DNA from: Rhodanobacter sp. 67-28
GTDB taxonomy: Bacteria > Pseudomonadota > Gammaproteobacteria > Xanthomonadales > Rhodanobacteraceae
Direction of reading: 5' to 3'
NCBI GenBank assembly: GCA_001898415.1
Contig: MKTU01000067.1
Location: 1 to 54,120 of the forward strand
DNA: 54,120 nt
Shown here: piece by piece, positions 49,684 through 54,120 of the stretch
Layout of the letters: every line of letters starts with the position of its first letter
How positions within the stretch are numbered: the first letter of the stretch is position 1
Notes under the pieces: generated by a model
What the model saw: the letters and a program-made list of their open reading frames with translations, nothing else
What the model was told of the DNA's origin: nothing
Databases searched by the model: none
Translations under genes and position numbers: made by a program

Positions 49684-50838
49684 TCAGGGCGCGCCGAGGG
49701 CGCCGGCCGCATCCAGCACCACCTGGCCGCGGGTGTCGAGTTCGGCGGCGGTGCCGTATTGCGCGGCGAGCTGCTGCAGCAACGGGCCCAGCGCCTGCGG
49801 CTGCAGCGGATAGCCGTGCGCCAGCATGCGCGGCGCGCCGTCGGGCCGCGGCTGCGCCACGCTGACCGCCACCACGCCCAGCCCCGGCGCCTCGTGCGCG
49901 AACAGGCGCGGCGCGGGCGCGGAGGCCGGAGCGTCGGCGAGTTGTTCCAGCAGATAACCCGCGCCGGCGGCGACCGCCGGCGACGACTGCAGCCGCAGCG
50001 GCAACTGGTGCGCCTCCAGCAGCGCGGCGTACTGGCGCAGCTCGAACACGATGCCGGCGAAATCGTGCGCGCGCTGCGCCGCGTCGGTGCGCTGCGCGGC
50101 CAGCCATTGCGCCGGCGGCTGCGCCCACACGATGCCATCGGCGTAGCGCAGCGCCAGCCCGCGCGCGCTCATCGTCGTCTCGGGCTGCTCCGGGGTGAGC
50201 AAAGCCGCTTCCAGCAGCGACCACAGCGGCGCCAGGTTGGCGTGTTCGTACTGCACGCAGGTCAATGCGAGCAGGTCGTTGCGGCTGAGGTAGCGCAGGT
50301 GTTCGAGGCGGATGCCCAGCGTGCGCATCAGCCAGTCGGCGGTGGCCGCGCCGGCCTCGCCGCGGCCGACCAGCTGGATCTCCAGCTGGGTGGCGAGTTC
50401 GTCGGCGGCCTCCGGATTGACCAGCAGGCTGAGCGGCAGCAGCCGCATCGGGCCGCCGGCGTACGCCGACGAGGGCTGAAGCACCGGCGCCGGCATCACG
50501 CCGTCGTGGCTGCCGAAGGCGACCACGTGCTCCAGCGTGCCGCGCGGCAGCCGGCGCGCCAGGTCGTCCAGCGTCGCCCACACCGGGAAACCGGGGCGCA
50601 GCAGTTCGACCTGGTCGAACAGCGCCCCGGCCAGCGCCAGCCGCGCCCCGGCGACCTGCGGCACCAGGCCGAGCAGGTCGGTCGCCACGTGCTGCGCCAG
50701 TTCGGCGGCCGCGTCGCGGGTGAGGGTGGTCGCCGGCGCCGGTTGTCCGGTCACCGGTTCGAGGGCCAGCAGCACCGGCAGGGCGTGCAATGTTTGCGCT
50801 TCCACGATGGATCCATCTTGCAGCGGGAAAACATCCAT
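49684..50838 (-). CDS. Unknown 384-residue soluble protein
   Basis: From the ATG at 50838 the protein starts MDVFPLQDGSIVEAQTLHAL. No signal peptide, membrane segment or recognised family. It is rich in Ala and Leu with many helical stretches and short beta segments (VVAFGSHDGVMPAPVL, LGVVAVSVAQPRPDG). GC-rich codon use matches the chromosome, so it is a resident gene. The longer frame to 50946 adds Arg/Pro-rich residues without a ribosome site. Confidence 0.75.
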   Translation of the reverse strand: MDVFPLQDGSIVEAQTLHALPVLLALEPVTGQPAPATTLTRDAAAELAQHVATDLLGLVPQVAGARLALAGALFDQVELLRPGFPVWATLDDLARRLPRGTLEHVVAFGSHDGVMPAPVLQPSSAYAGGPMRLLPLSLLVNPEAADELATQLEIQLVGRGEAGAATADWLMRTLGIRLEHLRYLSRNDLLALTCVQYEHANLAPLWSLLEAALLTPEQPETTMSARGLALRYADGIVWAQPPAQWLAAQRTDAAQRAHDFAGIVFELRQYAALLEAHQLPLRLQSSPAVAAGAGYLLEQLADAPASAPAPRLFAHEAPGLGVVAVSVAQPRPDGAPRMLAHGYPLQPQALGPLLQQLAAQYGTAAELDTRGQVVLDAAGALGAP

Positions 50839-50969
50839 TCTACCGCCGCGCCGCGAGCGACCTGCCGCACGGTGCTGAACAAACCGCCACGCCGGAGGCC
50901 ATCCGGGCTTTCGCCCGGCGGCATGGCGGGTTAGCCTTGAAGCCATTCGTGTGATGGATCGTTCAGGGC

Positions 50970-52256
50970 ATGGAAAACACGCACAGGCGCGTCGGCGTGA
51001 TCGGCGGCGTACGCATCCCGTTCTGTCGCAACAACACTGCCTATGCCGACGTGGGCAACTTCGGCATGTCGGTGAAGGTGCTCGGCGCCCTGGTCGAGCG
51101 CTTTGGCCTGCACGGCGTGGAGCTGGGCGAAGTGGCCGCCGGCGCGGTGATCAAGCACAGCGCCGACTGGAACCTGGCGCGCGAGGCGGTGCTCAGCTCC
51201 GGGCTGGCACCGACCACGCCGGGCATCACCACCGCGCGCGCCTGCGGCACCTCGCTGGACAACACCATCATCATCGCCAACAAGATCGCCTGCGGGCAGA
51301 TCGAGGCCGGCATCGCCGCCGGCTCGGACACCACCAGCGACGTGCCGATCGTGTACGGCCGCCGCCTGCGCCGCCGCCTGCTGGCGATGAATCGGGCCAA
51401 GACCCCGCTGGAGAAGTTCAAGGCCGCCACGCGCGGCTTCTCGCTCCGCGAGCTGAAGCCTTCGTTCCCCGGCGTGACCGAGCCGCGCACCGGCAAGTCG
51501 ATGGGCGATCACTGCGAGCAGATGGCCAGGCAGTGGCAGGTCAGCCGCGAGGCACAGGACCGGCTGGCGCTGGACAGCCACCACAAGCTCGCCGCCGCCT
51601 ACGAGGCAGGTTTCTTCGACGATCTGCTGGTGCCGTTCCGCGGGCTCAAGCGCGACGGCTTCCTGCGCCCGGACACCACGCTGGAGAAACTCGCCACGCT
51701 GAAGCCGGCGTTCGACAAGCGCTCCGGCCACGGCACGCTCACCGCGGGCAATTCCACCGGCCTGTCCGACGGCGCCGCCGCGGTGCTGCTGGGCAGCGAG
51801 GCGTGGGCCGCGCAGCGCGGGCTGAAAATCCAGGCCTATCTGCGCGACGCCGAAGTCGCCGCGGTGGATTACGTGCACGGCGAAGGCCTGCTGATGGCGC
51901 CGACCATCGCGGTGCCGCGCATGCTGGCGCGGCACGGGCTGAGCCTGCAGGACTTCGATTTCTACGAGATCCACGAGGCATTCGCCGCGCAGGTGCTGTG
52001 CACGCTGCGCGCGTGGGAGTCGGCCGATTACTGCAGGAACCGGCTCGGGCTGGATGCGCCGCTGGGCGCGATCGACCCGGCCAAACTCAACGTGCACGGC
52101 TCCAGCCTCGCCGTGGGCCACCCGTTCGCCGCCACCGGCGCGCGCATCGTGGCGACGCTGGCCAAGCTGCTGGAACAGAAAGGCTCCGGTCGCGGGCTGA
52201 TCTCGATCTGCACCGCCGGCGGCATGGGCGTCACCGCGATCCTCGAGCGGCCGTAG
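50970..52256 (+). CDS. fadI: Acetyl-CoA C-acyltransferase (FadI-type thiolase)
   Basis: A 428-residue thiolase that performs the last step of beta-oxidation, releasing acetyl-CoA from 3-ketoacyl-CoA. The nucleophile is Cys92 in TTARACGTSLDN. FYEIHEAFAAQ and NVHGSSLAVGHPFAATGARI carry the His pair, and SICTAGGMG carries the second Cys at about 414. Length and the RRVGVIGGVRIPF start match FadI. No FadJ-type partner is visible. Confidence 0.94.
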   Translation: MENTHRRVGVIGGVRIPFCRNNTAYADVGNFGMSVKVLGALVERFGLHGVELGEVAAGAVIKHSADWNLAREAVLSSGLAPTTPGITTARACGTSLDNTIIIANKIACGQIEAGIAAGSDTTSDVPIVYGRRLRRRLLAMNRAKTPLEKFKAATRGFSLRELKPSFPGVTEPRTGKSMGDHCEQMARQWQVSREAQDRLALDSHHKLAAAYEAGFFDDLLVPFRGLKRDGFLRPDTTLEKLATLKPAFDKRSGHGTLTAGNSTGLSDGAAAVLLGSEAWAAQRGLKIQAYLRDAEVAAVDYVHGEGLLMAPTIAVPRMLARHGLSLQDFDFYEIHEAFAAQVLCTLRAWESADYCRNRLGLDAPLGAIDPAKLNVHGSSLAVGHPFAATGARIVATLAKLLEQKGSGRGLISICTAGGMGVTAILERP

Positions 52257-52263
52257 CACGGTC

Positions 52264-52797
52264 ATGTTGCGACTGCGCACCACCACCGGCCTCAGCGTCC
52301 TGGCCCTGGCCATCGGCATTGCCGGCACCGGCTGGCTCAGCACGCTGACCGCCAGCTGGCCCGACGCGCCGCGCGGCGTCGCCGCGTCACACGATGGCCC
52401 GGCGTCGGCCCGCCCGCTGCGGCACCGTCGCCATGCGATCGTGCCGGCCGTGCGCCAGCGCGCCCTGCCGGCGGAGACTGGCGTGGACATCGCGCAAGCG
52501 GCGGCGGCGGCGCCGACACGCCTGCAGCCGCTGGCCACGCCAGCCGCGGCCGAACGCTGGGACGATGTTCGCGGCCATCTGGACGGCCAATTGACCGTGC
52601 AGCTGCGGGTGGATGGCGAAGGTCGCGTGCTGCACGCGCGCGTGGTCGCCTCCAGCGGCGATCCGATCCTCGACGCGCATGCCTTGCGCAGCGTGCAAGG
52701 CTGGCGTTTCGCGGTGCCGCCGGGACATCCGGACGGCCTCAGCGGCGAGCTGCCGATGCGCTTCTCCTCGCAGGACGGCCGCGTCGGCATGCTGTAA
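52264..52797 (+). CDS. TonB C-terminal domain protein
   Basis: 177 residues. An N-terminal hydrophobic anchor (TGLSVLALAIGIAGTGWLS) is followed by a low-complexity linker and a TonB-like C-terminal domain at about 112-170 (GQLTVQLRVDGEGRVLHARV, SSGDPILDAHALRSVQGWRF). It is short for a true TonB energy transducer and has no ExbB/ExbD genes nearby, so it may be a TonB-fold protein with another role. It starts eight bases after fadI. Confidence 0.82.
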   Translation: MLRLRTTTGLSVLALAIGIAGTGWLSTLTASWPDAPRGVAASHDGPASARPLRHRRHAIVPAVRQRALPAETGVDIAQAAAAAPTRLQPLATPAAAERWDDVRGHLDGQLTVQLRVDGEGRVLHARVVASSGDPILDAHALRSVQGWRFAVPPGHPDGLSGELPMRFSSQDGRVGML

Positions 52798-52891
52798 CGG
52801 CGGCATCGCCACGGGTGACCTCTCACCTATATATCTGAACTCCGTCGTCTGCTAATGTCCCGGGCCGGCTCCCCCTGCCCAGGCTCCCCTC

Positions 52892-54120
52892 GTGCCCCGC
52901 GACCTGCTCCGCTTCTCGCCGATCCTGCGCCTGCGCGCGTTGCCAGCGCTGCTGGGACTGATCCTCGCCGGCTGCGCGGTCGGCCCGGACTACCACCGCC
53001 CGGACGCGCCGCCGGTGGACCGCTATACGGCGCAGCCGCTGCCCGCCGGCACCGCCAGCGTGGCCGGCGCAGCACAGCGTTTCGTCGTCGACGCGGCAGT
53101 GCCCGAGCACTGGTGGACCACGTTCGGCAATGCCGAGCTCGACCGCCGGGTGGACACCGCCCTGCGCCACAGCCCGTCGCTGGCCGCGGCCCAGGCAGCC
53201 TTGCGCCAGGCGCAGGAGAACGCCCGCGCCGCCGGCGCGGTGCGCTTTCCGGCGGTGGATGCGAACGCCGGCGTCACCCGCCAGAAGCAATCCGGCGCCG
53301 CGTTCGGCGACACTTTCGCCTTCGCGCCGCTGACCGTGTACAACGCCGGCGTCAGCGTCAGCTACGGCATCGACCTGTTCGGCGGCACCCGCCGCGGCAT
53401 CGAGGCGCAGGCGGCGCTGGCCGACGTGCAGCAGGCGCAGGCCGATGCCACCTGGCTGACGCTCGCCGCCAACGTGGTCACCGCTTCGCTGCAGGAGGCG
53501 TCGCTGCGCGAGCAGGTGCGCGCCACCGAGGCGATCGCCGACAGCCAGCGCGACAGCGTGCGCATTGCCGAGCGCCAGCAGCAGATCGGCGCGACCTCGC
53601 TGGCCGCCACGCTGGCCGCACGCAGCGAGCTGGCCGCCACCGAGGCCACCTTGCCGCCATTGCGCGCACGCCTTGCCGCCACCCGCAACCAGCTGGCCAC
53701 CTATCTGGGCAGCACGCCGGCGCAACTGGAGTTGTCGCCGCTGCCGCTGGATGCGATCGCGCTGCCGCGCGACATCCCGGTCAGCCTGCCGTCGCGGCTG
53801 GTGGCGCAGCGGCCGGACATCCGCGCCGCCTCGGCGCAACTGCATGCGGCCACGGCGCGGGTCGGCGTGGCCACCGCGGCGATGCTGCCGCAGATCACTC
53901 TCTCCGGCAGCGCCGGTTCGCAGACGGCGCATGTCGGCGAGCTGTTCTCCGCCGGCAGCCGCGCCTGGTCGCTGGGGCTGGGACTGACCCAGCCGCTGTT
54001 CCACGGCGGCGAACTGCGCCACCGCAAGCGCGCCGCCGAAGCCGGCCTGGACAAGGCGCTGGCCGACTGGCAGCAGACCGTGCTGGTGGCGTTCCAGAAC
54101 GTGGCCGATGCGCTGCAGGC
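52892..54120 (+). CDS. RND efflux outer-membrane lipoprotein (NodT/OprM type), 5' part
   Basis: The gene starts with GTG at 52892 and runs off the window after 409 codons, so the 3' end is not seen. Lipoprotein signal with lipobox ILAGC (Cys28), then the family-typical CAVGPDYHRPDAP opening and EHWWTTFGNAELDRRV. Helical OEP repeats follow, with SPSLAAAQAALRQAQE and LVAQRPDIRAASAQLHAAT. It forms the outer-membrane channel of a tripartite drug/metabolite pump; the inner-membrane partners would be downstream. Confidence 0.93.
   Translation, partial: MPRDLLRFSPILRLRALPALLGLILAGCAVGPDYHRPDAPPVDRYTAQPLPAGTASVAGAAQRFVVDAAVPEHWWTTFGNAELDRRVDTALRHSPSLAAAQAALRQAQENARAAGAVRFPAVDANAGVTRQKQSGAAFGDTFAFAPLTVYNAGVSVSYGIDLFGGTRRGIEAQAALADVQQAQADATWLTLAANVVTASLQEASLREQVRATEAIADSQRDSVRIAERQQQIGATSLAATLAARSELAATEATLPPLRARLAATRNQLATYLGSTPAQLELSPLPLDAIALPRDIPVSLPSRLVAQRPDIRAASAQLHAATARVGVATAAMLPQITLSGSAGSQTAHVGELFSAGSRAWSLGLGLTQPLFHGGELRHRKRAAEAGLDKALADWQQTVLVAFQNVADALQ

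Overview
The window looks like chromosome of a high-GC gammaproteobacterium of the Xanthomonadales, most likely Rhodanobacteraceae (Rhodanobacter/Dyella-like). This is inferred from the Entner-Doudoroff and pentose-phosphate gene set, the two divergent S9 peptidases, the AlgZ/AlgR-type pair, the short REP-like intergenic palindromes, and integron attC sites of the type known from Xanthomonas. No rRNA, tRNA or CRISPR array was seen.

Layout. (1) 1-1191: 3' end of edd, then eda, separated by an inverted REP pair. (2) 1207-6846: a minus-strand pair (membrane protein and a 746-aa alpha/beta-hydrolase with a GHSKGA nucleophile elbow) facing three tandem, near-identical ankyrin-type lipoprotein genes on the plus strand. 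The arrangement suggests a secreted lipase-like toxin with amplified lipoprotein immunity genes. (3) 6929-15721: a minus-strand sugar-phosphate cluster zwf-HAD-tal-pgi-pgm-tkt with two ATGA start/stop overlaps. (4) 15850-25634: O-methyltransferase, CLC channel/antiporter, two divergent S9 peptidases, an acyl-protein-thioesterase-like esterase, a LytS/AlgZ-type kinase with a LytTR regulator, and a small DUF1737 protein. (5) 25959-36654: a VIT-family gene followed by a sedentary chromosomal integron. It has 22 cassettes on the minus strand (26684-35490), each with its own attC, an attI/Pc region near 35490-35555, and a complete intI running away from the array. (6) 36947-37698: an AbrB-type antitoxin and PIN toxin pair. 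(7) 37725-46361: a very large cyclic beta-glucan synthase (NdvB type). (8) 46544-54120: GNAT, a PAS-GGDEF-EAL protein, an unknown protein, FadI-type thiolase, a TonB-domain protein, and the 5' part of an RND outer-membrane factor that runs off the window.

The integron is the main accessory region. Cassette boundaries were checked with an internal rule: the first bases of each cassette are complementary to the R'' box of its own attC. The rule holds for nearly every cassette. Ten cassette ORFs take their TAA stop from the attC itself. Nine cassettes encode small membrane proteins, one cassette (364 bp) is present twice with only two differences, and four cassettes have no convincing ORF in the usual orientation. 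Cassette ORFs are visibly less GC-rich than the flanking genes. One cassette protein resembles the Imm48 immunity family; another carries a DUF4160-like domain.

Metabolically, the zwf cluster and edd/eda together give glucose-6-phosphate to 6-phosphogluconate to KDPG to pyruvate plus glyceraldehyde-3-phosphate, with tal/tkt/pgi/pgm supplying pentose-phosphate and hexose-phosphate interconversion. No 6-phosphogluconolactonase gene is visible.
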